Numbered from the stretch's first letter, positions 26,571 to 36,185 are shown. The stretch: DNA of 64,000 bases from Caldicellulosiruptor naganoensis (GCF_026914285.1 NZ_CP113864.1:1457001-1521000), one strand, 5' to 3'. Numbers and translations: made by a program. Notes: generated from the sequence alone by a model not told the origin.

Positions 26571-27539
26571 TTATAAAGATAAGATCGTAGCCAAGTTATA
26601 CATATACTCGTCAATGCTCTTTTGCATAGATAAAGCCTCATCAATGTCATAGTCAACAATCTTACCATCTTTTAGGGCAATTATCCTATTTCTCTTTCCT
26701 TCTCTGATTACTTCAACTGCTTTTGCCCCCATAAGACTTGCCATCACTCTATCATATGCAGTTGGTGAGCCTCCTCTTTGGATATACCCAAGGATGGTTG
26801 CTCTTGTTTCAATACCTGTTGCCTCTTCTATCTCTCTTGCAAGTTCTGTTGCCCCACCAATTCCTTCTGCTAAGATGATTAAATTGTGGAGCTTCCCTTT
26901 GTTTTTACCATCTATAATCCTTCTTATTATCTCGTCTTTGTCCAAGCCCTTTTCGGGTATCACAATTGACTCAGCACCACCAGCTATACCGCTGTAAAGC
27001 GCTATATAACCTGCATGTCTTCCCATCACTTCCAGAATGCTAACTCTTTCATGGGAAGTTGCTGTGTCTCTAATCTTATTGATTGCATCTTGGACAGTAT
27101 TTAAAGCAGTGTCAAATCCAATTGTATAATCTGTGCATGCAATGTCATTGTCAATTGTTCCAGGAATACCAACTACATTTATTCCAAATTTACTCAAATC
27201 TCTTGCCCCTCTAAAAGAACCGTCTCCTCCAATTACAACAAGAGCATCAATCTTGAATATCTTACACATGGATGCTGCCTTTTTTAATCCATTTTCTGTC
27301 ATAAATTCTGGAGACCTTGCTGTCAGCAGAATTGTTCCTCCACGCTGAATTATATCAGACACTGACCTTAAATTCATTTCAAATATATCGCCTTCTATCA
27401 GACCATTGTACCCACGTCTTATTCCCATTACTCTAAAACCATAGTAAATTCCTGTTCTCACAACAGCTCTTATAGCTGCATTCATTCCCGGTGCGTCTCC
27501 ACCACTTGTAAGCACTCCTATTGTCTTCACTTCTGGCAT
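26571..27539 (-). CDS. pfkA: ATP-dependent 6-phosphofructokinase
   Basis: 322 residues, the bacterial PfkA size. Motifs: [37 protein letters not shown] with the ATP-site [25 protein letters not shown] containing the catalytic Asp, [20 protein letters not shown] and [15 protein letters not shown]. The Gly in GGDGS favours ATP over PPi (family knowledge). It lies 24 bases downstream of a small gene and 21 upstream of the pyk TTG start, so glycolytic control points are co-transcribed after dnaE and mtrB. Confidence 0.96.
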   Translation of the reverse strand: MPEVKTIGVLTSGGDAPGMNAAIRAVVRTGIYYGFRVMGIRRGYNGLIEGDIFEMNLRSVSDIIQRGGTILLTARSPEFMTENGLKKAASMCKIFKIDALVVIGGDGSFRGARDLSKFGINVVGIPGTIDNDIACTDYTIGFDTALNTVQDAINKIRDTATSHERVSILEVMGRHAGYIALYSGIAGGAESIVIPEKGLDKDEIIRRIIDGKNKGKLHNLIILAEGIGGATELAREIEEATGIETRATILGYIQRGGSPTAYDRVMASLMGAKAVEVIREGKRNRIIALKDGKIVDYDIDEALSMQKSIDEYMYNLATILSL

Positions 27540-27563
27540 ACACGGTACCCCTTTCTGTAAATT

Positions 27564-27755
27564 TTAGAATCCTTTTTCAATAATTATATTGTGTGCTTCA
27601 TTGACATCAGTTTCTGGCACAATAATTTCAAAATAGCCTTCCTGCCCCTCTTGAGAAATTGCCTTAATTTTTGCATGTATTCCTGCTTTTTCTAACTCTT
27701 CTCTTATTTTATTAGCTACTTCACTATTAGATGTTATATATACAACTTCCCACAT
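27564..27755 (-). CDS. Small protein, DUF2007-like putative signal-transducing domain
   Basis: 63 residues, MWEVVYITSNSEVANKIREE and then AGIHAKIKAISQEGQEGYFE, ending VPETDVNEAHNIIIEKGF. The layout (one strand, amphipathic helix, strands, and a helix of the type V...A...I) resembles DUF2007, a small domain of unknown function. No catalytic residues stand out. It sits between mtrB and pfkA with 17- and 24-base gaps, which supports its being a real co-transcribed gene. The function is not known. Confidence 0.65.
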   Translation of the reverse strand: MWEVVYITSNSEVANKIREELEKAGIHAKIKAISQEGQEGYFEIIVPETDVNEAHNIIIEKGF

Positions 27756-27772
27756 AAAAACACCTTCTAAAT

Positions 27773-28015
27773 TTATTTATTTTGGGATTCTGCAATCACA
27801 ACCCCAAACTTTGTATAAATTTCTGCCTTGCCTCTTACCTTTATTGCAGATGTCACTTCAGTAAACTGGGCAAGTAACACCTCACCACTGTCGAGCTTTT
27901 CAGTGTGATGAAGCTTTGTGTCCTTGCCTCTTGTCAGCCCTATTACATTTACACCATTCTCCAACGCTTTCACTACTATATAGTCTCCATTTTTGTACTC
28001 GTATACATTTTCCAT
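27773..28015 (-). CDS. mtrB: Trp RNA-binding attenuation protein (TRAP)
   Basis: 80 residues, very close to Bacillus TRAP throughout: [60 protein letters not shown]. The KLHH, LDSGEV and KVRG residues are those known to bind RNA (KxxR) and tryptophan in the 11-subunit ring. With tryptophan bound, TRAP wraps around repeats of GAG/UAG triplets in trp leaders. In B. subtilis mtrB lies with folE; here it lies between dnaE and pfkA. The trp operon and its leader are not in the window. Confidence 0.95.
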   Translation of the reverse strand: MENVYEYKNGDYIVVKALENGVNVIGLTRGKDTKLHHTEKLDSGEVLLAQFTEVTSAIKVRGKAEIYTKFGVVIAESQNK

Positions 28016-28063
28016 TATCCTTTCTCACCTCTTTTCAAATATTATAACAAAAAAGCCTAAAAA

Positions 28064-31000
28064 TCAAGAATCTAAATCTTCAAGCCACACATTTTCCTCA
28101 CCGAACCACTCTTTTAGTTGCTCAATCACAACGTCATTTATATCTATGCACATATTTGCTTTTGAAACAAGCCTTTTTTGCTTGTAATACACAATAATTT
28201 TAGAACTACCTGTAAAAAATTTAACAAAAGAGGTAAACTTTTTGGACTTCAAAATAGAGTCGTCGTCTGTCTTTATTGCAACTGCTTTATTAGATTTTTT
28301 TGGAGAAGATAAACTATCTTCTTTCTCACCAAGTCTATCTATTTTTTGTGCAATAATTTTCACACCTTCATCTTCTCTGTATGTGGCTTTTGCTTCAATC
28401 AATAAAATTGAATCTTCTTTCATTAAATGTGAATACTTTTCGTAAACGCTTGGAAAAAACAAAACTTCTAAAGAATCGGTCAAATCTTCCAATTTTGCAA
28501 ATGCCATTGTTTGGTTGTTCTTGGTAAGTTTTATTTTTACCTCTTTCAAGACTCCACATACAAGTATTTGCTGGTATTTGTACTCATCTTCTTCTGTCAT
28601 ATTAGAAAGTTCAGCTAAATTCACAACATTGTATTTTGAAATCAAATCTGCGTACTTTTCCAATGGATGACCAGTTATATAGATTCCTATTGCATCTTTT
28701 TCCATTTGCAAAAGTTCCTCAGGACTCGGTTGAGGAAGGTTTTTGTATGAAAAAAGCTCTATGTCACTGTTAGATATTTCAAAAAACGTCACTTGATTTG
28801 CACTTTTCTTTTGCAATTGCTTAATTGTAAGAATATCTTCCACAGAAGCTAAGAGTGAATTTCTGTTTACCTTCGTAAAATCAAAAGCTCCACTTTTTAT
28901 TAAGTTCTCAATAATTCTCTTGTTCACCGTATTAGTATCTACTCTCATTATAAAATCATATAAGTCCTTGAACTCTCCATTCTGTTCGCGTTCTTTTAAA
29001 ATATGAGAAATGACATTTTCGCCTAAGCTCTTTATTGCTCTCAAACCAAATCTAATACTATTCCCCTCGATTGTAAAGTCATAGCTACTTTTGTTTATAT
29101 CAGGTGGCAGGACCGAAATTCCAAATCTTCTACACTCCTCAATATACATTCCAACCTTTTCATTTGAGTTCATTACACTTGTAATTAAGCTTGTCATAAA
29201 TTCAATGGTAAAGTATCTCTTCAAATAAGCTGTCTGATACGCCAAAATAGCATAAGCTGCTGCATGAGACTTGTTAAATGCATAGCTTGCAAAGTCCTCA
29301 ATTATTGCAAATATCTTTTCTGCTACCTGCCTATCAACACCGTTGGCAACAGCTCCTTCAATAAATCTATCTCTCTCTTCCATCAAAATGTCTGCTTTTT
29401 TCTTTGCCATTGCGCGTCTGACAAGGTCCGCTCTCCCAAGTGAATAGCCTGCAAGTTCTCTAAAAATCTGCATAACTTGCTCTTGATAAACTATACATCC
29501 GTACGTAACATTTAAAATTGGCTCAAGTTTTGGATGCAAGTACTCAATTTTCCCTTTATTGTTTTTGTTTTGAATATATACTGGAATCTGGTCCATAGGA
29601 CCTGGTCTGAAAAGAGATATTCCTGCTATTACGTCCTCTAAATTTTCTGGTTTTAATTCTTTCATGAACTGTTTCATACCACTGCTTTCAAGCTGGAACA
29701 CTCCATTTGTATTTCCTTCGGAAATGAACTGGTAAACATTCTTGTCATTGTAGTCAATTTTGTCAAGGTCAATTTCAATGTTGCGATGTTTTTTTATAAG
29801 TTCTAAGGTATTCTGAATGACAGTGAGAGTCCTCAATCCTAAAAAGTCCATCTTCAAAAGTCCAAGCTCTTCTAAATTGGTCATTGGGAATTGAGTAACT
29901 ATAGCATCCTCTGTTTTTGCTAAAGGAACCAGTTCGGTAATCGGACAGTTTGAAATAACAACTCCTGCTGCGTGAACTGAAGTGTGGCGTGGCATTCCCT
30001 CCAGACTTTTTGCAGTGTCAATTATTCTTCTGACAGTGTCGTTTTGATCATACAATTTTTTAAGGTCATAATTTATCTCAAGCGCCTTATCAATTGTCAT
30101 GCCAGGTGAAAAAGGTATCATCTTTGCAATCTCATCAACTTGCGCATATGGTATACCAAGTGCTCTTCCCACATCTCTTATTGAGGCTCTTGCTGCCATT
30201 GTACCAAATGTTATTATTTGGCTTACTCTATCTTTACCGTACTTGTTAGTAACGTAATCAATTACTTCTTGCCTTCGTTGATAGCAAAAATCAATATCAA
30301 TATCAGGCATAGAAACCCTTTCAGGGTTCAAAAATCTCTCAAAAAGAAGATTATACTTGATTGGATCGACGTTTGTAATTCCAAGACAATATGCAACTAT
30401 GCTTCCTGCCGCAGATCCTCTACCAGGCCCGACCATTATATTGTTCTGTTTTGCAAAGTTTATAAAATCGTGGACAATCAAAAAGTATTCTGTAAAACCC
30501 ATGTCTCTTATCACACTTAATTCCATTAAAAGTCTGTCATATGCTGCTTTGTCTTCTTTTGAATATCTTTTTTCAAAACCAGACAGTGCTAACTCTTTGA
30601 GATACTCAAACGCATCAGATTTTCCTTCTGGTAGTTGAAATTTTGGAAGGTTAATCTTTCCAAATTCAAATTCAACGTTACATTTTTCAGCAATCTCCAA
30701 CGTATTCTTAAGCGCCTCAGGAACATACCCAAATATTTCTTCCATCTCTTCAGGAGATTTGAGATAAAACTCATTTGTAGGAAACTCCATTTTATTGCTA
30801 TCATGTATTGTTTTACCTGTCTGAATACAAAGCAATATTTCGTGAATTTCTCTATCTTCTTTTCTTAGATAATGTACATCATTTGTAGCTACAAGAGGAA
30901 TCTGGTATTTTTTAGAAAGTCTTATGAGTTCACTATTTACAAATCTTTGCTCTTCAATTCCGTGATATTGAAGTTCTAAATAAAAGTTGCTCCCAAAAGT

Positions 31001-31489
31001 ATCTTTGTAAAAACTAATCGCATCAACTAATTTTTCCTTTTGGTCTCTGAGAATTAATTTAGGTATCTCTCCAGCAAGACAGCTTGTCAGCGCAATTAAA
31101 CCTTTTGAATACTTAGAAAGGATTTCCCTGTCAATTCTTGGCTTATAATAAAATCCCTCAATAAATCCCAGTGAGACAATCTTTGAAAGGTTTTTGTACC
31201 CGTCATTGTCCATTGCAAGAAGTACCAAATGATGAATATCATTGTCAATATTTGGTTCTTTGTCAAACCGTGAACGAGGAGCAATATATACTTCACATCC
31301 TATAATTGGCTTTATTCCATGTTCTTTTGCTGCCTTGTAAAATTCAACAACCCCATACATAGCTCCATGGTCTGTTATCGCAATGCTTTGCATATTAAGC
31401 TGTTTTACTCTTTCAAATAAGCTTCCTATCCGAACAGCTCCGTCAAGCAAACTATATTCTGTATGCACATGAAGATGTACAAAACTCAT
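28064..31489 (-). CDS. dnaE: DNA polymerase III alpha subunit, DnaE type
   Basis: 1141 residues, a DnaE1-type C-family polymerase. The N-terminal PHP domain starts FVHLHVHTEYSLLDGAVRIG. The catalytic acidic pair lies in MPDIDIDFCYQRRQEVIDY, after VGPGRGSAAGSIVAYCLGIT. SYAFNKSHAAAYAILAYQTAYL belongs to the thumb/finger region. A helix-hairpin-helix region is around residues 830-870, and an OB-fold follows with LVCGVLKEVKIKLTKNNQ and MAFAKLEDLTDSLEVLFFP. It has no exonuclease domain, unlike PolC. mtrB follows 48 bases downstream. Confidence 0.97.
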   Translation of the reverse strand: MSFVHLHVHTEYSLLDGAVRIGSLFERVKQLNMQSIAITDHGAMYGVVEFYKAAKEHGIKPIIGCEVYIAPRSRFDKEPNIDNDIHHLVLLAMDNDGYKNLSKIVSLGFIEGFYYKPRIDREILSKYSKGLIALTSCLAGEIPKLILRDQKEKLVDAISFYKDTFGSNFYLELQYHGIEEQRFVNSELIRLSKKYQIPLVATNDVHYLRKEDREIHEILLCIQTGKTIHDSNKMEFPTNEFYLKSPEEMEEIFGYVPEALKNTLEIAEKCNVEFEFGKINLPKFQLPEGKSDAFEYLKELALSGFEKRYSKEDKAAYDRLLMELSVIRDMGFTEYFLIVHDFINFAKQNNIMVGPGRGSAAGSIVAYCLGITNVDPIKYNLLFERFLNPERVSMPDIDIDFCYQRRQEVIDYVTNKYGKDRVSQIITFGTMAARASIRDVGRALGIPYAQVDEIAKMIPFSPGMTIDKALEINYDLKKLYDQNDTVRRIIDTAKSLEGMPRHTSVHAAGVVISNCPITELVPLAKTEDAIVTQFPMTNLEELGLLKMDFLGLRTLTVIQNTLELIKKHRNIEIDLDKIDYNDKNVYQFISEGNTNGVFQLESSGMKQFMKELKPENLEDVIAGISLFRPGPMDQIPVYIQNKNNKGKIEYLHPKLEPILNVTYGCIVYQEQVMQIFRELAGYSLGRADLVRRAMAKKKADILMEERDRFIEGAVANGVDRQVAEKIFAIIEDFASYAFNKSHAAAYAILAYQTAYLKRYFTIEFMTSLITSVMNSNEKVGMYIEECRRFGISVLPPDINKSSYDFTIEGNSIRFGLRAIKSLGENVISHILKEREQNGEFKDLYDFIMRVDTNTVNKRIIENLIKSGAFDFTKVNRNSLLASVEDILTIKQLQKKSANQVTFFEISNSDIELFSYKNLPQPSPEELLQMEKDAIGIYITGHPLEKYADLISKYNVVNLAELSNMTEEDEYKYQQILVCGVLKEVKIKLTKNNQTMAFAKLEDLTDSLEVLFFPSVYEKYSHLMKEDSILLIEAKATYREDEGVKIIAQKIDRLGEKEDSLSSPKKSNKAVAIKTDDDSILKSKKFTSFVKFFTGSSKIIVYYKQKRLVSKANMCIDINDVVIEQLKEWFGEENVWLEDLDS

Positions 31490-31512
31490 CTTTTATTACA
31501 CCTTTCTTGTCT

Positions 31513-32586
31513 TCAAAGTTCTATATCTTCTAAAACATCAACTATATAATAGTGAAAATTCAATGCCAAATCTATATCCTTTTTGTATGGAAGTTTTCTA
31601 CCTTCACTGTCATAGAGAACTCTCACGATAGGGCGAGATGGAAACTTGGGGTTGTTATGTACAACAATTCCCTTTTCTCTTGTATTCAATATCACAGGTG
31701 TCCCTATTGGGAATAGTGATATAAAAGTAACAAACTTGGATACAATATAGCTGTCAAAATGGGTTGAACATGAATTTAAAAGATATTCTACTGCTATGTG
31801 GGGTTTTAGACGTTTTCTAAACTCCCTGTCACTTACAAGTGTATCAAACACATCTGCTACTGCAACTATCTTAGCTGTCTGGGGTATCTCATCTCTTGTT
31901 TTTCCAAATGGATATCCACTTCCATCCAGTCTTTCGTGATGATAAAGGGCAATTTCAGCCACTTGCTGTTCAAATTTGTACTCAGAGTTTAAGATATCAT
32001 ACCCAATAATTGTGTGCATCTTTATCATTTCATACTCTTTTTCTTGTAGAGGACCTTTTTTGCTTAAAATGGTTTTTGGGACCTTTACCTTGCCTATATC
32101 ATGAAGTAATGTGCCCATTCCAAGTGCCAGCAGCTTGTCATAGTCATAATTCAGCTTTATTCCAACCAAAAGTGCAAAGACGGTAGTGTTAAGTGAGTGA
32201 AATAGCGTATAGTTTCCCACCGTTCTGATATCACAAAGGTTTAGTACAACTTCTTTTTGCTCAATAAGTTGTGAAATAATCTTGCTAATAAGTAGCCTTA
32301 TCTCAGGCGTAATCTCTTGTGAATTAATATACTCTAAACTGAAAGCAGTGTTTACAACTCTAAATGCCTCCTCTTTGATCTCCTTGGTGATAACGTCTTC
32401 TATTTCAACTATGTCTGTATTGTCATCTACAATATAGATATCATATACACCAAAGTCCTTCAGCCTTTTTATTATACTGCTTGTAAGTTTTTGACCAGAA
32501 GCAACCAAAATCTTTCCATCTTCGCTATAAATGTCTTTTGCAAGTATCATATTCTCTTTGGCGTTTTTAAGTATAATCCTTCTCAT
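31513..32586 (-). CDS. HD-GYP domain protein (putative cyclic-di-GMP phosphodiesterase)
   Basis: 357 residues. An N-terminal 'secretion regulator' type segment (MILAKDIYSEDGKILVASGQ) precedes an HD-GYP domain from about residue 125. It contains GTLLHDIGKVKVPKTILSKK (HD), MIKMHTIIGYDIL and YHHERLDGSGYPFGK (HHE and GYP), all complete. IVAVADVFDTLVSDREFRK closes the domain. HD-GYP enzymes hydrolyse c-di-GMP. No receiver domain is present, so the input is unclear. It overlaps the preceding folate gene by 20 bases and lies 24 bases upstream of dnaE. Confidence 0.9.
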   Translation of the reverse strand: MRRIILKNAKENMILAKDIYSEDGKILVASGQKLTSSIIKRLKDFGVYDIYIVDDNTDIVEIEDVITKEIKEEAFRVVNTAFSLEYINSQEITPEIRLLISKIISQLIEQKEVVLNLCDIRTVGNYTLFHSLNTTVFALLVGIKLNYDYDKLLALGMGTLLHDIGKVKVPKTILSKKGPLQEKEYEMIKMHTIIGYDILNSEYKFEQQVAEIALYHHERLDGSGYPFGKTRDEIPQTAKIVAVADVFDTLVSDREFRKRLKPHIAVEYLLNSCSTHFDSYIVSKFVTFISLFPIGTPVILNTREKGIVVHNNPKFPSRPIVRVLYDSEGRKLPYKKDIDLALNFHYYIVDVLEDIEL

Positions 32587-33169
32587 TGTATTCTCCCCTA
32601 TATTTGTTTTCTTTTTTTCTTAAAATGAGCCTATCAGTCACAATAACATCAAGCTCAACATCATGCTTTTCAGCAAAAATTCTTGGTACCATCTGAAAAT
32701 AATATGCAATACCCACTTTTAAACAGGAGGAAGTTACTTCTCTTAAAAACCTATCATAATAGCCTTTACCAAACCCTATTCTATTCAAACTCCTATCAAA
32801 AGCCAATAAGGGAATTATACAAATGTCTATATTAGATGGATTTACCTCTATTGTTTCTTTTGGTTCCACAATTCCAAACTTGTTTCTTTTTAATTTACTA
32901 TCTTTCCTGTATTCTGTAGCAATCATTTTTTCTTTGTCAACAATTTTTGGAACACAAATCTTTTTACCTTTTGCCGTAAGGTATTTTATAATCCTACTTG
33001 TATCAACCTCATCTGGCAAACTCATATATATAAATGCAGTGGTAAAATCCAACTTTGATAGAAACTTCTTTAGGTTAAGATACACCAGTATATCAAGGTG
33101 TAACTTCTGTAAGCTGTCAACAAGTTTTCGCTTTACACCAATTATTTTCCTTATCTTTTTCTTTTGCAA
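32567..33169 (-). CDS. 5-formyltetrahydrofolate cyclo-ligase
   Basis: About 200 residues. Converts 5-formyl-THF to 5,10-methenyl-THF with ATP. Typical segments are near the N terminus KKKIRKIIGVKRKLVDSLQ, then FIYMSLPDEVDTSRIIKYLT, KKICVPKIVDKEKM, and the substrate/ATP motif LLAFDRSLNRIGFGKGYYDR. The frame opens at 33190, but AAAGGGTG lies 9 bases before a TTG at 33169, the better start. The gene follows the hairpin that ends the yceD-rpmF transcript. Confidence 0.9.
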   Translation of the reverse strand: MQKKKIRKIIGVKRKLVDSLQKLHLDILVYLNLKKFLSKLDFTTAFIYMSLPDEVDTSRIIKYLTAKGKKICVPKIVDKEKMIATEYRKDSKLKRNKFGIVEPKETIEVNPSNIDICIIPLLAFDRSLNRIGFGKGYYDRFLREVTSSCLKVGIAYYFQMVPRIFAEKHDVELDVIVTDRLILRKKENKYRGEYNEKDYT

Positions 33170-33240
33170 TAGAGAATTCACCCTTTGCAATTTTTAATTT
33201 ATCACATTTTTGGGAGGAATTAAAATACTTTTTCATAAGT

Positions 33241-33276
33241 AAAAATAGCCCTGAAAGTTTTCTCAGGGCTATTTTT
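33241..33276 (-). terminator. Intrinsic terminator after yceD-rpmF
   Basis: A 14-bp perfect inverted repeat (AAAAATAGCCCTGA at 33241-33254, complement at 33263-33276) with an 8-base loop. The A/T pairs at the outer end give a U-run in either direction. It lies 7 bases past the rpmF stop codon. Confidence 0.85.
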
Positions 33277-33282
33277 CTTATC

Positions 33283-33459
33283 TTAGTCTTCATTTACTAC
33301 TTTTCTATTTTTATAGTATCCGCAGCTTGGGCAAACTCTATGTGGAAGTTTCATCTCATGGCATTGAGGACATTCAACAAGATTCGGAGCTTCAATTTTC
33401 CAATTTGCTCTATGTTTATGAGTTCTTTGCTTTGACCATCTTCTTTTTGGTTGAGCCAA
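33283..33459 (-). CDS. rpmF: 50S ribosomal protein L32
   Basis: 58 residues, too short for most ORF cut-offs. Translation reads MAQPKRRWSKQRTHKHRANW, then PNLVECPQCHEMKLPHRVCP, then SCGYYKNRKVV. It has the four zinc-binding cysteines in CPQC and CPSC, as in the zinc form of L32. It starts at TTG (33459) with AAGGAGGTG ahead, and ends at TAA (33283-33285). It follows yceD by 3 bases, the conserved yceD-rpmF pair. A plus-strand ORF across it (33327-33521) is a shadow. Confidence 0.95.
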   Translation of the reverse strand: MAQPKRRWSKQRTHKHRANWKIEAPNLVECPQCHEMKLPHRVCPSCGYYKNRKVVNED

Positions 33460-33462
33460 CCT

Positions 33463-33984
33463 TCACACCTCCTTCTTTTCATCTGTGTCAAGCATATTTT
33501 TTAGTGTTTTTAAAATGCTAAGTCTTGGGTCAATCTCATCTCTTTCACACGAACACGAACCAAAATTGAGATTAGTGCCGCAAATAGGACATAAACCTTT
33601 ACAGTCTTCTCTGCATAAGTATTTCATCGGAAGATACAACACAATAGTTGCAATTACATTTTCGTCAAATTCTATCACATCGTTCTCAAATTGAATTACC
33701 TCATCATCTTTAATCTCAGCATTGTTTGAATATTCTTCATAAAATGGAACATCGACATCAACAAAAGTATCTTCCGCACATCTGTAACAACTTGTTTTAA
33801 GTTTTGTTTTGATATTACCACTTACTTCAATCACATTTCCTTTCTTTGTTGCAACTCCATAAAAACTAACTGGTTCAACAAAGAATAAGTTATCACCCCT
33901 AAATTCTATCTTTTCCCAATTTTCGCAAAATTCAAATTCTTCTGAATCGCCATTTGATTTAAGTTTTGACACATCTAATCTCAT
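33463..33984 (-). CDS. YceD/DUF177 family protein (23S rRNA accumulation)
   Basis: 173 residues. Contains KLKTSCYRCAEDTFVDVDVP, FYEEYSNNAE and, in the C-terminal half, YLPMKYLCREDCKGLCPICG followed by TNLNFGSCSCE. The four-cysteine zinc-like cluster (C..C, CxxCG) is normal for this family. YceD proteins are linked to 23S rRNA accumulation and are almost always encoded just before rpmF, as here. Confidence 0.92.
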   Translation of the reverse strand: MRLDVSKLKSNGDSEEFEFCENWEKIEFRGDNLFFVEPVSFYGVATKKGNVIEVSGNIKTKLKTSCYRCAEDTFVDVDVPFYEEYSNNAEIKDDEVIQFENDVIEFDENVIATIVLYLPMKYLCREDCKGLCPICGTNLNFGSCSCERDEIDPRLSILKTLKNMLDTDEKKEV

Positions 33985-34047
33985 CTTTTTGTCACCTCAT
34001 ATCATAACGGTTGTATTATAAACTTTTATTTGAGTTTTGTCAATTCA

Positions 34048-34695
34048 TTATTGAACTGTAATAGAATCTTTAATGGCTTCAAATATCTTATCTCCTATAC
34101 CATTTACGTTTTTTATCTCTTCTATACTTTTAAACGGACCGTGTGTTTGTCTATACTCTATTATTCTTTCTGCAAGTTTATCACCTATTCTATCAAGAGT
34201 TTTTAGTTCTTCTTTCGAGGCAGTATTTATATTTATTTTACCACTCTGGCCAGGGAAATTTGGAGTGTTTTGTGTAGTCTGAGAAGACAGAATGGTTTGA
34301 TTCTGTATCTCACCAATTTTGGGAATGTATATCTTCTGGCCATCTTGTATTTTTTCAGCAAGATTTATAGCATTTAGGTCACTATTTGGTAATAAACCTC
34401 CGGCTTTTTCTACCGCATCATTTACTCTACTACTACTCGGAAGTTCATAAACTCCTGGCTTTCTTACATTGCCGCAGACATACACTACATAGTAGTTTTG
34501 TTCCTGTGTGTTTTGGTCTATCTGTGAACTTTCCTTTTCTTGTTGCTGCACCTGTTCAGTTTGTGTATCAAGCAGTAATTGATAACTATCATTTCTATCA
34601 GTAACTGAGTATTTAAAGTATTGTATAATATTTAGCACAATAAGTAGCCCAATTATGGCAATCATTATTTTTTCTCTTTTTGAAAATGAAAACAT
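34048..34695 (-). CDS. comEA: ComEA-like DNA-binding competence protein
   Basis: 215 residues from the ATG at 34695, preceded by AAGGAAGGTG; an upstream ORF start at 34740 adds residues with no RBS. Order: one N-terminal membrane segment (KIMIAIIGLLIVLNIIQYFK), a Gln/Glu-rich linker, an SLBB domain (YYVVYVCGNVRKPGVYELPS), and at the C terminus two helix-hairpin-helix motifs (ININTASKEELKTLDRIGDK; IKNVNGIGDKIFEAIKDS). ComEA is the membrane-anchored dsDNA receptor of the natural transformation machinery. No comEB/comEC is adjacent in the window. Confidence 0.92.
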   Translation of the reverse strand: MFSFSKREKIMIAIIGLLIVLNIIQYFKYSVTDRNDSYQLLLDTQTEQVQQQEKESSQIDQNTQEQNYYVVYVCGNVRKPGVYELPSSSRVNDAVEKAGGLLPNSDLNAINLAEKIQDGQKIYIPKIGEIQNQTILSSQTTQNTPNFPGQSGKININTASKEELKTLDRIGDKLAERIIEYRQTHGPFKSIEEIKNVNGIGDKIFEAIKDSITVQ

Positions 34696-34742
34696 ACTTT
34701 CACCTTCCTTCTTTAAAAATAGGACATGAGAAATGTTCACAA

Positions 34743-34772
34743 TTGACTTAATTTAACTGCATAATATATACT
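34743..34772 (+). promoter_or_regulatory. Promoter of dacF
   Basis: TTGACT (34743-34748), 18 bases, TATACT (34767-34772). It lies 49 bases ahead of the dacF start. The comEA gene points away, so this is a divergent intergenic region. Confidence 0.6.
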
Positions 34773-34820
34773 TATTTTATCATAGATATCAAAAGTTTTT
34801 GAAGGAGGCATCATGTTTTA

Positions 34821-36185
34821 ATGACACAAAAGTCTGAAAAGCTTTTTTTTAATTCTTTGAAGATCGCTTTATTAGTCTTTTTAATTTTGCTCATCCCGGT
34901 GCCAGTTTATTCAACACAAGAAAGTAATAGCACATTACCCGATATAAGTGCCAAGTCGGCAATTCTTATCGACGCATACACTGGACAGTTACTTTATCAA
35001 AAAAATCCAAATTTAAGGTGTTTTCCAGCAAGCACAACAAAAATCCTAACAGCTCTTGTTGCACTTTCTAAAGAAAAAGACCTGAACAAAACTTTTAAAG
35101 TGTCTAAAACCGCCATAATGATAGAACCTGGCAGTAGCAGTTACTACCTTAACGAAGGTGAGACAATATCTTTTCAGGATGCTCTTTATGCAATGCTCTT
35201 AATATCTGCGAATGACGCTGCCAATGTGATTGCTGAAAATATCTCTGGCAGTATACAAGAGTTTGTTAAAGAGATGAACTTATTTGCTCAAAACATAGGT
35301 GCAAAAAACTCTCATTTTGTAAATCCAAATGGGCTTCACAACCCACAGCATTACACAACAGCTTATGACCTGAGCTTAATTGCTCGGCAAGCTTATAAAA
35401 ATGAAATTTTACGAAAGATTATGTCAACTGTTGAATACAAAATTACAACAGCTTCAATGCACAAAAAACCTGATTGGCAAATTATATATAATATCAACAA
35501 ACTTTTGCGAAAAAATTCAAAGTATTATTATCCATATGCGAATGGTATGAAGACAGGCTATACTGCTCAGGCAAAAAGATGTTTGATTGCCTCTGCAAAA
35601 AAAGATGATATAGACCTTATTGCAGTGATTTTAGCTTCTGACGACGCCTTTGCCGATGTAATTAAGCTTTTTGATTACGGTTTTAATAATTTCAAAAAAG
35701 AAGAATTGTTTAAACAAAATCAAATTGTTGGAAAGGTAATGGTAGATAAAACTAACAACAAATGGATTGAAGGATACATTAAATCTCCATTCTTTATTCT
35801 AAAAAATCAAAGCTCAAATTCAAAAAAACAAGACGTCACTTATCATGTAGACTTTCTCAAAGATATCAAACCACCAATAACCAAAGATACTGTAATTGGA
35901 AAAGTATACATTTATAGTAGCGGATATTTGCTAACTTCAATTCCTGTACTCTCATATGAAAGTTACATTCCTCAATCAAAAGTTACAACGTTCGTACATA
36001 ATGTAAAAAGAGGGTTTGTCAAAGGAATGAAGTTTTTATTTTATGTGCTATTCATTCTTTCGGTACTTATGATTATTTTTATAGTAGCAATTATTATAAA
36101 ACTGAGAAGAAAAAAAGTAAAGCTAAGGCTAAGGTCAACAAAGACAATAGACTTTTCTTCGTTTGTAAACAAAAAACTAAAATAA
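34821..36185 (+). CDS. dacF: D-alanyl-D-alanine carboxypeptidase (DacF/PBP5 type)
   Basis: 454 residues. N-terminal signal sequence (SLKIALLVFLILLIPVPVYS), then the active-site motifs ASTTK (SxxK) at about residue 74, ISANDAAN (SxN) and GMKTGYTAQAK (KTG), then a PBP5-C-type beta domain. At the end is a transmembrane helix (FYVLFILSVLMIIFIVAIII) and a basic tail. Such enzymes trim the last D-Ala from peptidoglycan stem peptides. Just before the start the RBS GGAGG faces ATGTTTTAATG: a two-codon ORF (ATG-TTT-TAA) overlaps the real ATG. Its last codons are duplicated beyond the following IS. An amber-interrupted paralogue lies at 12711-13838. Confidence 0.95.
   Translation: MTQKSEKLFFNSLKIALLVFLILLIPVPVYSTQESNSTLPDISAKSAILIDAYTGQLLYQKNPNLRCFPASTTKILTALVALSKEKDLNKTFKVSKTAIMIEPGSSSYYLNEGETISFQDALYAMLLISANDAANVIAENISGSIQEFVKEMNLFAQNIGAKNSHFVNPNGLHNPQHYTTAYDLSLIARQAYKNEILRKIMSTVEYKITTASMHKKPDWQIIYNINKLLRKNSKYYYPYANGMKTGYTAQAKRCLIASAKKDDIDLIAVILASDDAFADVIKLFDYGFNNFKKEELFKQNQIVGKVMVDKTNNKWIEGYIKSPFFILKNQSSNSKKQDVTYHVDFLKDIKPPITKDTVIGKVYIYSSGYLLTSIPVLSYESYIPQSKVTTFVHNVKRGFVKGMKFLFYVLFILSVLMIIFIVAIIIKLRRKKVKLRLRSTKTIDFSSFVNKKLK

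Noticed and set aside
33327-33521. Plus-strand 64-residue ORF
   Set aside because: It is the reverse-strand shadow of rpmF and the start of the yceD region; the rpmF product is unmistakable.
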